Below, in pieces: positions 45,757 through 55,394 of a stretch of DNA of 64,000 nt. Below the pieces are notes generated by a model, which worked only from the letters and a program-made list of their open reading frames with translations, searched no databases and was not told the origin of the DNA. The position numbers and the translations under genes were made by a program. Origin of the DNA: Alteromonas antoniana (GTDB lineage: Bacteria > Pseudomonadota > Gammaproteobacteria > Enterobacterales > Alteromonadaceae); NCBI RefSeq assembly GCF_019249295.1, contig NZ_JAESDH010000004.1:211616-275615 (forward strand). The letters are read 5' to 3'. Within the stretch, counting starts at the first letter, position 1; each line of letters opens with the position of its first letter.

Positions 45757-47246
45757 GCGTTACCAGTAAAGTTGTAAATAGCGCGATGTTTGCAGCTTCC
45801 GCGAAGCTGATCAGTAAGCTTCTCGGTGTTATCAGTACAATGGTACTGGCACGTATACTGGCCCCCGAAGAATTTGGTTATATCGCTATCGTCAGCATAG
45901 CGCTTTATTTCTTTGATATTCTTTCGCACGCAGCCAGCGAGCAATACATTATTCAGAAAACGACAGTGAGCCGGCGGGAGCTGCATACAGCCTGGACGGC
46001 TAACCTGTTATTAAAATTAGCCATCGCGCTGGTTATCGTTTTACTCGCCCCGTGGATAGCTATTTTCTTCGAGCGACCAGAGCTGACTGACGCGTTCCGT
46101 CTGAGTGCATTAATACTACCAATACAGGCACTCAAATCGCCAATATACATTCTACTTAAACGACAGCTTAACTTTGCGCCTTTATTCTGGAGCTCTTTAG
46201 CTGAACGTTTATTGGCAGTTCCTCTTGTTATTACGCTGGCCTTCGCTCTGGAGAGCTTTTGGGCTTTTATTCTGACTGATATCGCTGCAAAACTTTTAGC
46301 TGTGGTGATCTCGTATTTTATCGCGAGAAAGTTACCCAGATTCACTCTTTCAGGTGTCGCGGTTCAATGGACATTCTCCAAATGGATGATGGCCAAAAGC
46401 GTGGTTGGCTATATGCGGTCTCAAATTGACACCATCGTCGTCTCGAAGGCGTTTTCCGGTGGTGTGTTGGGGAATTATCATATGGCCAGAGAGTTAGCGA
46501 TGATGCCCGCTCATTTCTTGTTGGGGCCTGCTATAGAGCCGCTTCTGAGTGCGTTTAAAAATGATAAGGATGACAAAAATGCGCTAATGAATAACGTAGC
46601 GTTTTCGCTTATTGTCGCCATGATCATATCCATTCCACTTTGCGTGTTTATATGGAATTACGCAGAGACAATAGTGTTTATATTGTTAGGGGAGAATTGG
46701 GGAATAGCCGCTACAGTTCTGCCGATATTGTCGTTGCTTTTCTTTTACTGGACGCTCATGCAGATAATCGAAACGGCATTTATCGCAAATGGCAATGTCA
46801 GGCTTATTTTTGTGTCAGACGTGATATCTTTACTGCTCATTACTGTGGCGTTAACCGTTGGTGTAACTCTTTCGTTTCCGCTTGAGGGCTTGGCATGGTT
46901 GAGGGTGCTAATCGGTTTTTCTGTGACCTTATTGTTGATAGTCTTTTTCTTTAAAACCAATTTATGTTACGTTCGTGAAGTTTTCCTCGCCGCTGTTACA
47001 TCACTTTTTTGTTGTGCGCTTGCTTACCTTCTGGCTGGCAGTGTAGTAGAGGTGATTGGCTTGGGTTATGGAGGCGGTGCTCAAATTTGGCAGTCCTTGT
47101 TATGGGGAACGGTATTCTTTTTAACCTACGCTATTTTGCTACTTCTTACGGGTAAGCTTTCAAACAATTATCATTTCAATCGATTGCTTAGTATTTTAGG
47201 CCCTATCCTGGCTAGAAACAGCAGGAACAATAGAAATTGCCAGTAG
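45753..47246 (+). CDS. Lipid-linked oligosaccharide flippase, MOP superfamily (Wzx-like)
   Basis: A 497-residue membrane protein with about 12-14 helices. The opening NSAMFAASAKLISKLLGVIS is typical of the polysaccharide transport (PST) branch of the MOP superfamily, which moves lipid-linked sugar units across the inner membrane. GTG start overlaps the previous stop as GTGA, so translation is coupled. A second flippase gene is at 53853, and the two may serve different units or one may be replacing the other. Confidence 0.88.
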   Translation: MSVTSKVVNSAMFAASAKLISKLLGVISTMVLARILAPEEFGYIAIVSIALYFFDILSHAASEQYIIQKTTVSRRELHTAWTANLLLKLAIALVIVLLAPWIAIFFERPELTDAFRLSALILPIQALKSPIYILLKRQLNFAPLFWSSLAERLLAVPLVITLAFALESFWAFILTDIAAKLLAVVISYFIARKLPRFTLSGVAVQWTFSKWMMAKSVVGYMRSQIDTIVVSKAFSGGVLGNYHMARELAMMPAHFLLGPAIEPLLSAFKNDKDDKNALMNNVAFSLIVAMIISIPLCVFIWNYAETIVFILLGENWGIAATVLPILSLLFFYWTLMQIIETAFIANGNVRLIFVSDVISLLLITVALTVGVTLSFPLEGLAWLRVLIGFSVTLLLIVFFFKTNLCYVREVFLAAVTSLFCCALAYLLAGSVVEVIGLGYGGGAQIWQSLLWGTVFFLTYAILLLLTGKLSNNYHFNRLLSILGPILARNSRNNRNCQ

Positions 47247-47331
47247 CTCTGTAGGTACAGTCCTGAATTATGAAGTTGTAAGGCTGTGACGCAGCAACTG
47301 GCTTTAGTCTTTTAGAACCCCTTTTAAGTGC

Positions 47332-48156
47332 TTATTTTTTGTATTTCGTTTTCCAGTTATCAAGACGCTTATGTGTTATCGATTCTATTAAAGTAACGTC
47401 TTCAGCCAGTTCATCTAAAACGTGTTGCGGGAGCGTGAACCGCTTTCCTTTTGGAGAGGGACGATTGTGAAATATCTCTTTTATAGACTCCGAATATCTT
47501 GAGTTCTTAACAAAATCAATAGCTTTTCCAAGGCCAATTGCTTTTAACGCTGCCTGTGTTCGAGGAAGGACTACTCTATTCACTCTTTTGTTTATAAAAG
47601 ACGGTTCGAAAGATGAGTTTACTCCGATGAACTTGCAAATACTCTGAAAGAAAGTAAGGGGAGTTGAACTTAAATCATCGTAAAAGCAGGTATAAACATT
47701 GTCGTTTCCGAAAAGCTTCAACGCGCGGTTGAGGTGTTTACCCTGCAGACTCAAATCGATAACGCTCTGTTTATTTTGTATAACCTCTTCAAAACTTAAG
47801 TCTTTGTAGTCAGATTGAGAAAACAGCTCGTACTGTGATATCAGTCGGGAAACTGGCTCTCTCAGAATAAAGATAACCTTACAATCTGGGACCATGCTTT
47901 GTAATCTTTCAAGAGCTTGCGGTTCCTGATAATAGTTCGGTGTGATCTCTCCCCAGCTTTCATAATTCTCTTTAACTGTAACGGGGAAAAAACGTCGATA
48001 ATAAGACTCTCCTTTGTCAAAATGATGATCAAAAAAGTGAAGCTCTTTGGTATCAGGCAGGAAAACATCAGGGTGTTCTTTCAGGCATTCATAAAGCCAG
48101 GTTGTACCAGCTCTTTGAGCCCCTATTACAACGAATTTAGGTAATAACCCTTCCAT
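47332..48156 (-). CDS. PAPS-dependent sulfotransferase 1
   Basis: A 274-residue sulfotransferase. The 5'-phosphosulfate loop is IGAQRAGTTWLY (11-22), and the 3'-phosphate-binding segment is FILREPVSRLISQYELF. It has KELHFFDHHF and YYRRFFP, as in bacterial and animal carbohydrate sulfotransferases of the heparan type. There is no signal peptide, so it acts on cytoplasmic lipid-linked sugars or nucleotide sugars. It follows the transglutaminase-like gene by 3 bp. It likely adds one of the sulfates to the exopolysaccharide unit. Confidence 0.87.
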   Translation of the reverse strand: MEGLLPKFVVIGAQRAGTTWLYECLKEHPDVFLPDTKELHFFDHHFDKGESYYRRFFPVTVKENYESWGEITPNYYQEPQALERLQSMVPDCKVIFILREPVSRLISQYELFSQSDYKDLSFEEVIQNKQSVIDLSLQGKHLNRALKLFGNDNVYTCFYDDLSSTPLTFFQSICKFIGVNSSFEPSFINKRVNRVVLPRTQAALKAIGLGKAIDFVKNSRYSESIKEIFHNRPSPKGKRFTLPQHVLDELAEDVTLIESITHKRLDNWKTKYKK

Positions 48157-48159
48157 TTT

Positions 48160-48969
48160 CTACTTCTCTCCTTTTTTAAATTTACGCAACAGAAGTCCAA
48201 TAACAATCAGTATAATAGGTAATGCCCACTTCACGATGTAAGATATTCTCTCAAAGTAGTATTTCTTTGTTACGAAGTGGCTCGCCCCATTCCAGTACTG
48301 ATAATTCCCTTCTCGCATCTCCCGTTTGATGACCAGTTCGCCGTTATTGAAGTAGCCAAAGTTCTCATACTCGCGTACGAGTGTATCAGGGTTATTAACA
48401 TAAAATATGAGCTCATTCTTTAAAGGTACCCCAAAGTCAGGATCTAAAAGTTGTTTTTGGCTACCATAATCAGCCTCAACCATCACGTGGCCTGGAATAC
48501 TTATTATCGAATTATTTATTCCTTCCTGGTTAAGCAGTTCTGAAAGTAACATGGATGCATCGCCGCAGAGACCGATACCCCTTTCGATGCTTTTTTCCGG
48601 TATCGTAAAATGGTAACGCTCGAATTCTGAAATGGAGGTGAGGGCTCCAGCCAGGTAGAGAATATAATTTTCCCATACAGGAACACGCTGGTGGAACACG
48701 TCAGGATCATAATACTCCCAATGTACATGTGCCATGCCGTCAGCGATAACCTTGGTTAATCGGTTTGCGTATTCTTCTTTACTTTCAGAAGGTAGCTTTT
48801 TCACCTGCTCACGAAAATCGTCGTGGGAAAGCTTTAAGTCGTTTTCTTCAAAGCGAAGAACATCTGGAGCCAGGCCTTCCGGTCTTAATGATTGAGTCAG
48901 TCCATACAGGTTAATTGCCAGAAGGCTAATACCAACTAGAAGCGAAAGAGTTCCAAATAGTAAACGCAT
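48160..48969 (-). CDS. Membrane transglutaminase-like protein of unknown role
   Basis: A 269-residue protein with a membrane helix at each end (residues 4-22 and about 244-262), so the middle faces one side of the inner membrane. The middle has a transglutaminase-like triad: Cys135 in GIGLCGDAS, His161 in IPGHVMVEAD and Asp176 in LLDPDFG. Such folds act as peptidases, amidases or acyl-transfer enzymes. Its co-transcription with a sulfotransferase inside an exopolysaccharide locus is unusual. Function unknown; a role in glycan or protein modification is inferred from context. Confidence 0.65.
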   Translation of the reverse strand: MRLLFGTLSLLVGISLLAINLYGLTQSLRPEGLAPDVLRFEENDLKLSHDDFREQVKKLPSESKEEYANRLTKVIADGMAHVHWEYYDPDVFHQRVPVWENYILYLAGALTSISEFERYHFTIPEKSIERGIGLCGDASMLLSELLNQEGINNSIISIPGHVMVEADYGSQKQLLDPDFGVPLKNELIFYVNNPDTLVREYENFGYFNNGELVIKREMREGNYQYWNGASHFVTKKYYFERISYIVKWALPIILIVIGLLLRKFKKGEK

Positions 48970-49098
48970 GAAAGCTTGTACACCGAGATTGCAATCTTAA
49001 AGTCTGGTAGTGTACAAGAGATATTAGTATGAATGTACCGATCTTTATCGTGATGCTCATTACAACGTTACATATATTATTACTGCTGGGTGGCATAC

Positions 49099-50109
49099 AT
49101 GAAAGTGAAAAGCGTTACTACAACTGTCTGGTGTGTCTTCAGTATCTGCCTGAGCTTCAATGCTTTTTCTGAATCTCTTTATGTAACGAACTCGCAAGAA
49201 TTGCTCTCTGCGATAAAAAAGGCTCATCAACAAAAGCTCGTCAAAGAAGTAATTATTGCGCCTGGCTTATACTCGATTTCTAAACGGCTCAAACTATCCA
49301 GAAATAGCTTCACATTACGAAGCGAAACCTCTGACCCCGAGAGCACAGTGATTTCAGGGGGGGCGTCATTGGAGGAAAGTGATGCTGATGTGCTAATTGA
49401 TGTTTCGGGGTCAGACATAACTATTGCAGGAGTCACTCTACAACATGCTCGCCGGCATCTGATTCAATTACGTGCAGAGACAGACAGCGATAATTTTACA
49501 TTGGTAAACAGCGTTTTACGTGACTCTTACGAGCAACTGCTGAAGGTGAGTGCTGGAAATACGAGTTTTTATTCTGATAGCGGCACAGTTCTCAACAATA
49601 CTTTTTACTACTCAAAAGGTATTGGTCCGCAATACTATATAGGTGGTATTGATGCTCACAGGGCGGTTAACTGGAAAGTTAAATACAACCTGTTTAAAGA
49701 TATAGCCAGCCCGGCAGATAAAGTGGCTGAGCACGCGATACACTTTTGGAATAACTCAGCAAATAACAAGATTGTCGGAAACACAATTATCAATTGCGAC
49801 AGAGGAATTGGCTTTGGCATGCGAGACCGTGAAAACCAAAACAGTGGAGGGCTTATTGCCGAAAATCTCATTGTTCATGATAACCCTGCCCATCCATTCG
49901 CTGACGTGGGCATCGTTTTGGAAAGTAGCCCCTATACAAGAGTTACAAATAACAGAGTCTTTCTTTATGGTCGTTATCCAAACGCCATAGAGTACCGCTT
50001 TGAACGAACTCATAGTGTTGAAATATCCGGAAATAAGGTGAACAAAAAAATAACAGCAAGGAATGGAGGCGCTGCGCTTTTGAAAGGTAATATAAAACTT
50101 GTACGATAA
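49099..50109 (+). CDS. Secreted right-handed beta-helix protein
   Basis: A 336-residue exported protein (signal peptide to about FSFNAFS-ESL, helped by a basic start). The body is a ladder of short repeats such as ISGGASLEESD, SNNKIVGNTIINCDRGIGFG and NRVFLYGRYPN, typical of parallel beta-helix folds (polysaccharide lyases, epimerases, NosD-like). The opening LYVTNSQELLSAIKKA followed by VIIAPGLYSISKRLKL is common in alginate-lyase-like and epimerase-like helices, but no catalytic residue set is certain. An upstream GTG at 49090 is possible. It may trim or modify the exopolysaccharide in the periplasm. Confidence 0.68.
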   Translation: MKVKSVTTTVWCVFSICLSFNAFSESLYVTNSQELLSAIKKAHQQKLVKEVIIAPGLYSISKRLKLSRNSFTLRSETSDPESTVISGGASLEESDADVLIDVSGSDITIAGVTLQHARRHLIQLRAETDSDNFTLVNSVLRDSYEQLLKVSAGNTSFYSDSGTVLNNTFYYSKGIGPQYYIGGIDAHRAVNWKVKYNLFKDIASPADKVAEHAIHFWNNSANNKIVGNTIINCDRGIGFGMRDRENQNSGGLIAENLIVHDNPAHPFADVGIVLESSPYTRVTNNRVFLYGRYPNAIEYRFERTHSVEISGNKVNKKITARNGGAALLKGNIKLVR

Positions 50110-50182
50110 GTCTGAAGGTTGTCGTTTCCATGTACCCTCACAGCGATAAGAAAATTCGACTTTAAGAAAGGACGCGTTATTT

Positions 50183-51649
50183 ATGCAATTTATTTCCGCT
50201 GTTAAATTACTGGCTTTCGTAGCAGGGTGTGCTTTTCTTTTTTCAGTTGCATTTTTAGCTTTATTTACTGAAGGTAGCGATCATTTACTGCCCGAGATCG
50301 AAGAAATTGGGTTTAATAGTGAAAGTTCATTCCAATCTTCGGAACTCGCTTGGGATGAGACTCTAGATAAATCAAAGAACATTCACGCAGGGCAAACAAA
50401 ACTCATCATGGAAGGTAAGTTTCTGGAGTTTGTCGGTGGGTTTAAAATTCCTTCTCTAATTGTCGACGAGTATCGCTTCAACTCCAGGTATCTAGACTTA
50501 CTTCCAGGGACAAAGGTTTGGGCATCTGGGCACCCTAAAGATAAGGTTTTCATTCTTGAAGAGCCGCAGGTATCTTTAAATGGCTTTAAAAGCATGAAGG
50601 CAGAGCTTATAGTCAAGCAGAACTATACTATAATGGCTGACTACGAAAAAATATCGCCTTCGGCAGTTCATTGGGTTGATGAAAACCAACTATTGGTTTC
50701 TGGCAGAAAAAGTTACCGGAGCGGCTACGAAGCAAACTGGCTGTTGTCTTTTGATCTGAATACCCAGATCACTAAGCCTTACAATATCACTTCGGTATCA
50801 AACATCTCCCTTAGTCCTTTCGAAACGCTTCAGGCATTTGGTGCTGGCTTCGTCAGAATTCATGACAAGCAATTTGCTGAAAAGCTAGGTACCCGTTCTA
50901 TGTTTTTGATTGGCAGAGGGGGATATGATGTGCTTGGCTCACCTTTAGGACCAGCACTTGCAAAGTGGGAGACAGGAAGTTCGGATGCTACTTCTTTAAT
51001 CTATTACCCTAAAAATGCACCAGCACATCGTGACCCGTATTATACCTATCCCGACAAAGACCCAAACACCTACGACAAGGTCCGTCTTCCCATGTGGAAG
51101 GCTGCTGAAGGTAGCCGAGGATTCTGGCAAGCAGGAGATGTAGGAGGAATGGCTATAATAAACAGTCCTGCAATCGAAGGGGTAATCGCGACCAAAAATT
51201 TTGCAAGAGGAGTCTTGGATTATCGGGCTCAGGGAGATAGCGGTTCGGGCAAGTACTTTCTTGTGGAAGATCCCGCTACTTTTTACAGTAATAAAGGACG
51301 TGGGAATCGGGGAGATCATCAAAGTGAAACACTTAATCAGGCGTATAACAAAGGCATGCACGCCAATACACTCCTGGTTTTTTCTCCTGATGATTTGGTC
51401 GATGTTGCAAACAAAGAACTCGCTCCGACGGCGTTAACTTTTTTAGAATATGAATGGCCTAGGGAAAATCTCCCCTGGTCCGAAAGGAGCAGAGATCCGA
51501 CCCTTTTAGGTAGTGTTACCTGGGATGACAGCAGGCAGCTTCTTTGGTTAGCGGTAGGGACAATCCGAAACACGTATTTGGTAGCTTATAAAATTATTCC
51601 GGATAAAAACAGAAAAGAAATCCCCATAAAGGCTTATATTCCGTTTTAG
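50183..51649 (+). CDS. Membrane-anchored protein of unknown family
   Basis: A 488-residue protein with one N-terminal membrane helix (VKLLAFVAGCAFLFSVAFLAL) and a large outside domain. The domain carries blade-like repeats: GTKVWASGHPKDKVFILEEP, VHWVDENQLLVSGRKSYRSG, GTRSMFLIGRGGYDVLGSPL and GSVTWDDSRQLLWLAVGTI. Together these suggest a beta-propeller. It contains an aromatic-rich stretch YYPKNAPAHRDPYYTYPDKD. I do not recognise the family. It follows the beta-helix gene on the same strand by 73 bp and its stop overlaps the convergent polymerase gene by 4 bp. It may bind or process the polymer. Confidence 0.6.
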   Translation: MQFISAVKLLAFVAGCAFLFSVAFLALFTEGSDHLLPEIEEIGFNSESSFQSSELAWDETLDKSKNIHAGQTKLIMEGKFLEFVGGFKIPSLIVDEYRFNSRYLDLLPGTKVWASGHPKDKVFILEEPQVSLNGFKSMKAELIVKQNYTIMADYEKISPSAVHWVDENQLLVSGRKSYRSGYEANWLLSFDLNTQITKPYNITSVSNISLSPFETLQAFGAGFVRIHDKQFAEKLGTRSMFLIGRGGYDVLGSPLGPALAKWETGSSDATSLIYYPKNAPAHRDPYYTYPDKDPNTYDKVRLPMWKAAEGSRGFWQAGDVGGMAIINSPAIEGVIATKNFARGVLDYRAQGDSGSGKYFLVEDPATFYSNKGRGNRGDHQSETLNQAYNKGMHANTLLVFSPDDLVDVANKELAPTALTFLEYEWPRENLPWSERSRDPTLLGSVTWDDSRQLLWLAVGTIRNTYLVAYKIIPDKNRKEIPIKAYIPF

Positions 51650-52980
51650 GCGCTCTCTTTGTCCAAGTCGGTTAGTTTTCTTTCACCCATATAGCTCTTC
51701 AATACATACACATTGTAGGCCGCGGCAGCGAACATAATCAGCCAATACAGTACTTCAGCGCGCATTCTGTTTAAAAATGACATCGCTACCATGAAGGAGA
51801 GTAAAGACCCTTGAAGCGCAACTATTTTAAAATAGTCGTCAACCAGGTTGTTCTTCTTGAGATAGGCTTTAGTTTTATTAAGGTACTTCCAGGCTGACCA
51901 TAACATCATAAGAAAGGCTCCCAAGCCCAAGTAGCCTACTTCGGTTAACGTTTCAAACCATGTAGAATGTACGCTTCTGTTTCTCTTGCCGCCTGTGTCA
52001 ACGTCTTCTGGAATATAAAAGGGAGAGTAATAGTTAAAGCCACGGTATCCGTTGCCAAAGGGGTGATCTTTGGTCATATCCCAGGCCGCCTGCCAGAAAA
52101 TCATACGTGTAGCACCCGTTTCTTTTTCGTCTTTTGCTTCTACTTCCGATGTGATTCCGGTAACTCGTTCAATAAAGTCATCGTCAGCAAGGTAGAGTGC
52201 CCCGCTAAGCCCTGCGATTGTGATAAAAACCGCCATCTTCTTCTGATGTTTGCGCTGAAAAGATGAAGTGTACATGTAATACATGAAAAACATGACGCCA
52301 ATAGCAACAGCGAGGAACGCCCCCCGGCTGTTAATCAGAACTATAGCGTTAGCCATAAATACACCGGCAATTGCAAAGGCTACCTTCAATACCTTGTTGG
52401 CTGAAATCCAATAGTAATATAGCGAGAGCACCAAGGCTGGAGCGATTGCCGCAGCGAGACCATTTGCGTCGGGCGAGTCGACCAGGCCAACCCCTTCAAC
52501 CCGGTTACCCGAGTTTCTGCCTATTTGGTAGACATAAAAACTTACATACCAAGCTGAAAAAATATAACCGTACAACACATAAGAGAAGTCACGTACCGAG
52601 CCTATCAGTTTGTAAGCGATACACATGATGATTATGAGCTTTATAAAGTACACCATGAATATATAGTGGAAGTCTGGTGAAATGGCATAGAAATATGCAG
52701 CTGTGTAAATAACCATTACCATAATAGCCCACTTCAAAGGCGGGACCGCCCAGATTCTGTTTTGCTTCGTTCTGCTGTGGTTTATCACTACCAGCGAAAA
52801 CATAAAAAAAACAATAAAGAAAGAGTAACTGATGTCTGGTACGAGATTCCCCCACCATCTTTTTTCCGGGTTAAAAAAATAAATTGCCTGATAAACGACA
52901 AAAGAAAGCGCTAATGAGTGCCTGAATGACAGCAAAAAACCACTTATCATGGTTCCGTAAAACATAAGAACACTAAGCAT
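51646..52980 (-). CDS. O-antigen-ligase/polymerase-like membrane protein (Wzy_C type)
   Basis: A 444-residue membrane protein with about ten helices. The early segment FFNPEKRWWGNLVPDISYSF resembles the exosortase-A-linked O-ligase-like family. The periplasmic loop has the Wzy_C pattern RMIFWQAAWDMTKDHPFGNG with a later HSTWFETLTEVGYLGLG. It is the best candidate polymerase, joining lipid-linked units into the chain; ligation to protein is the alternative. Its start shares one base with the upstream sulfotransferase stop, so translation is coupled. Confidence 0.85.
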   Translation of the reverse strand: MLSVLMFYGTMISGFLLSFRHSLALSFVVYQAIYFFNPEKRWWGNLVPDISYSFFIVFFMFSLVVINHSRTKQNRIWAVPPLKWAIMVMVIYTAAYFYAISPDFHYIFMVYFIKLIIIMCIAYKLIGSVRDFSYVLYGYIFSAWYVSFYVYQIGRNSGNRVEGVGLVDSPDANGLAAAIAPALVLSLYYYWISANKVLKVAFAIAGVFMANAIVLINSRGAFLAVAIGVMFFMYYMYTSSFQRKHQKKMAVFITIAGLSGALYLADDDFIERVTGITSEVEAKDEKETGATRMIFWQAAWDMTKDHPFGNGYRGFNYYSPFYIPEDVDTGGKRNRSVHSTWFETLTEVGYLGLGAFLMMLWSAWKYLNKTKAYLKKNNLVDDYFKIVALQGSLLSFMVAMSFLNRMRAEVLYWLIMFAAAAYNVYVLKSYMGERKLTDLDKESA

Positions 52981-53852
52981 TAGTTACTAAAAATCCTCGG
53001 AAATTTTCGTTTCAGATATACACGTTTTAATTGATACTGTATCTGCATTTCGCCAACGATAAGCTGGTGCAATTGGCAGTACAAACGACGCATTAAGTTT
53101 GGGCGTGTACCTTCTGTAACAGTTTTGTAGTTGTCGGCTTGCATCAGGGCATGGCACACGTATTCTATATCTTCTACTTGTCTGGCAGAAAGCGAGGCTT
53201 TCCATCGTGAACTGAACTTTGTTGTGGTTTTTTTCATCGTATTTATATTTGATGCATTCAGTTTATATCTGGCTTTTTTATTGTGAAAGTCTAGCATTTC
53301 CGGCTCGTACTCTATGTCCAAATGAGTACAAATGCGTTTGAGAGTAGGCTCTAGTTCACTAACCAAGTCTTCGTACCTGATGTAAAGGCAGTTTTCAGGA
53401 GCAAGTGCCATGAAAGCTTTTTGCAGTTCAACTTCCTCTTTCCAACGGAGGGCTCCGGTATAGGCAGTGGTCCCCAGTCCCCATTTGTTGTCGATATAAC
53501 TATTCACTACACCACGAGGGTCTCTTATTATGGTGATAAACTTGGTCTTTTTGAGAAACGGCTTTAATTTATCCAGGTGCTCAGTTAACTGAGGATCTTT
53601 AAAGCCCCAATAAGTTTTGTTTGTCTCTGTCAAAAGGTCTGGAATAGATTTTCCATGTCTCTTTAAAACCTGGTCATTACAGTTGGATATGATTTCATTG
53701 GTTTTTTCTGAGTTAAATACCTCAGCAACACTGATTTCATTTTGTATAAAAAGCTTACTATGTGTATCAAGGATCCTGGTGAGTAATGTTGTACCAGATC
53801 GTTGTGTTCCCAACAGAATTACATGTGGATGACTAATACCAGTAGGATCCAT
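52980..53852 (-). CDS. PAPS-dependent sulfotransferase 2
   Basis: A 290-residue sulfotransferase of the Sulfotransfer_3 style. The phosphosulfate loop is LLGTQRSGTTLLTRIL (13-28), and the 3'-phosphate motif is FITIIRDPRGVVNSYI. A later YIRYEDLVSELEPTLKRIC matches the family's helix. It is only distantly similar to the other three sulfotransferases in the window, suggesting different acceptor positions. It abuts the flippase gene upstream (53853) with no gap and overlaps the polymerase start by 1 nt. Confidence 0.88.
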   Translation of the reverse strand: MDPTGISHPHVILLGTQRSGTTLLTRILDTHSKLFIQNEISVAEVFNSEKTNEIISNCNDQVLKRHGKSIPDLLTETNKTYWGFKDPQLTEHLDKLKPFLKKTKFITIIRDPRGVVNSYIDNKWGLGTTAYTGALRWKEEVELQKAFMALAPENCLYIRYEDLVSELEPTLKRICTHLDIEYEPEMLDFHNKKARYKLNASNINTMKKTTTKFSSRWKASLSARQVEDIEYVCHALMQADNYKTVTEGTRPNLMRRLYCQLHQLIVGEMQIQYQLKRVYLKRKFPRIFSN

Positions 53853-55334
53853 TTATGCTTTCACTCTTTTCATCAGACTAAGTAACTTTTGCTCTATACC
53901 CAAAGGTTTAGACATTAAAAACCATAAGCTAGAATGGCTAATAACATACAGGATTAACCCCGATATTGCATATCCGGCAATCAGCAGAATACTGTAATAC
54001 CAGCTGTGATCTAATACATCTATAGTGGGATAGAAGTAATACAATCCTGAGGCCATCACTACAGCGCTTAACATTGGTCTAATCATTAATGCTATCTGAG
54101 AAAAAGCCGAAATGCGGATCTGTGCGGAAACAAGCTGAATATTAATAATTATCAGTAATAGCTGACTTGAAATGACACCAAGGAGTAAACCGCTTAGCCC
54201 CTCCAAGTACAAGCCTATGGATACAGCCGCGATTTTGATAAACGCGAAAAAGAGGTCTCTTTGAAACAAAAGTTTAGTTTCCCCCTTTGCCATTAATGCC
54301 GCTTTTGTGACGCCGTTGATTGCAGAAAGCGCAGTAATAGATGCCAGCATTTGTACGACAATAATAGCGCCTTCCCACTCCTTGCCCAGCACAAGAAGAA
54401 TAATTGGCTCAGCCAGCAGGGAAAGCCCAACGCCAATGGGTAACATAACTGAAGTGGAAATTGCTAGTGACAATCTGAATGCCGAAGAAGTACGCTCGCT
54501 ATCAGCTTTAATTTGACTAAATGCGGGATATAGGCCCCGATTCAGCACCGCTGAAAATTCTTGAGTAGGTTTTCGGGCCAGCTCATTGCCAATATTAAAC
54601 TGGCCTAATACCCCAGCCCCCAGGAACTTACCTATCAGCAACTGATCAAATTTCGCTGCCAATGTCAGTATGATTTTACTCAGCGTGAGCCAGACAGAAA
54701 ATGAGATTAAAGCCCGCCACTTCTTAAGCGAGAAGTTTGGTTTATAAGGTCTTAAGTAATAAGAAAAAGCTATTCTGAAACATTGGTTTGCGATGTGGCC
54801 GACCACCATTGCCCAATAGGATTTAGTCATCCATGCCAGACCTATCGCCATAACAACACCGATAAGCTGAGAAAACGTATTGAGATAAAGTATCTTACTG
54901 ACGTTTAAATCTTTCTCAAGCGTAATCAAAGCTGGATTTTCAAAACCACTTACCAGCAGTGACGCTGAAAAAGCAAGCGCTATTAGTGTGACACTTGATT
55001 CCCCATAAAAGACTGAGAGTGGGTATGCGGAGAGTGCGAGTACTAGGAACATCAACACACCACGGATTACATTGATAGTAAATGCGGTGTTGAAGTCATC
55101 TCTTACTGGCGTCTGCATTACAATTAAAGCCTGGTTGACTGGAATTTGTAATGCGGCTTGCAGCGCAACTGCAATTACGCTTGCCATTGCAACAAGACCA
55201 AAATCTTCTGGCGTTAATATTTTAGCGAGAATGAAAACGCTTAGCATGGAAAGCATTGTGACCAGGGCCTTCATAACACCAAACAATGACACTGTTTTTG
55301 TTGTTTTTGCCGTTAATGAATTAGTTGGTGGCAA
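53853..55334 (-). CDS. Second MOP-superfamily flippase (Wzx-like)
   Basis: A 493-residue protein with 12-14 membrane helices of the oligosaccharide flippase type. The opening includes GVMKALVTMLSMLSVFILAK and ILTPEDFGLVAMASVIAVAL, and later segments KFDQLLIGKFLGAGVLGQFN and PIGVGLSLLAEPIILLVLG are family-typical. It belongs to a tight leftward series with the sulfotransferase and polymerase. Being in the same transcript as the polymerase, it is the more likely partner for the sulfated unit. Confidence 0.87.
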   Translation of the reverse strand: MPPTNSLTAKTTKTVSLFGVMKALVTMLSMLSVFILAKILTPEDFGLVAMASVIAVALQAALQIPVNQALIVMQTPVRDDFNTAFTINVIRGVLMFLVLALSAYPLSVFYGESSVTLIALAFSASLLVSGFENPALITLEKDLNVSKILYLNTFSQLIGVVMAIGLAWMTKSYWAMVVGHIANQCFRIAFSYYLRPYKPNFSLKKWRALISFSVWLTLSKIILTLAAKFDQLLIGKFLGAGVLGQFNIGNELARKPTQEFSAVLNRGLYPAFSQIKADSERTSSAFRLSLAISTSVMLPIGVGLSLLAEPIILLVLGKEWEGAIIVVQMLASITALSAINGVTKAALMAKGETKLLFQRDLFFAFIKIAAVSIGLYLEGLSGLLLGVISSQLLLIIINIQLVSAQIRISAFSQIALMIRPMLSAVVMASGLYYFYPTIDVLDHSWYYSILLIAGYAISGLILYVISHSSLWFLMSKPLGIEQKLLSLMKRVKA

Positions 55335-55394
55335 GACTTAGTCCTTAATTTTACGTTACTTGATAGCTCTATATATTTTACCTGTGTCTCTACA

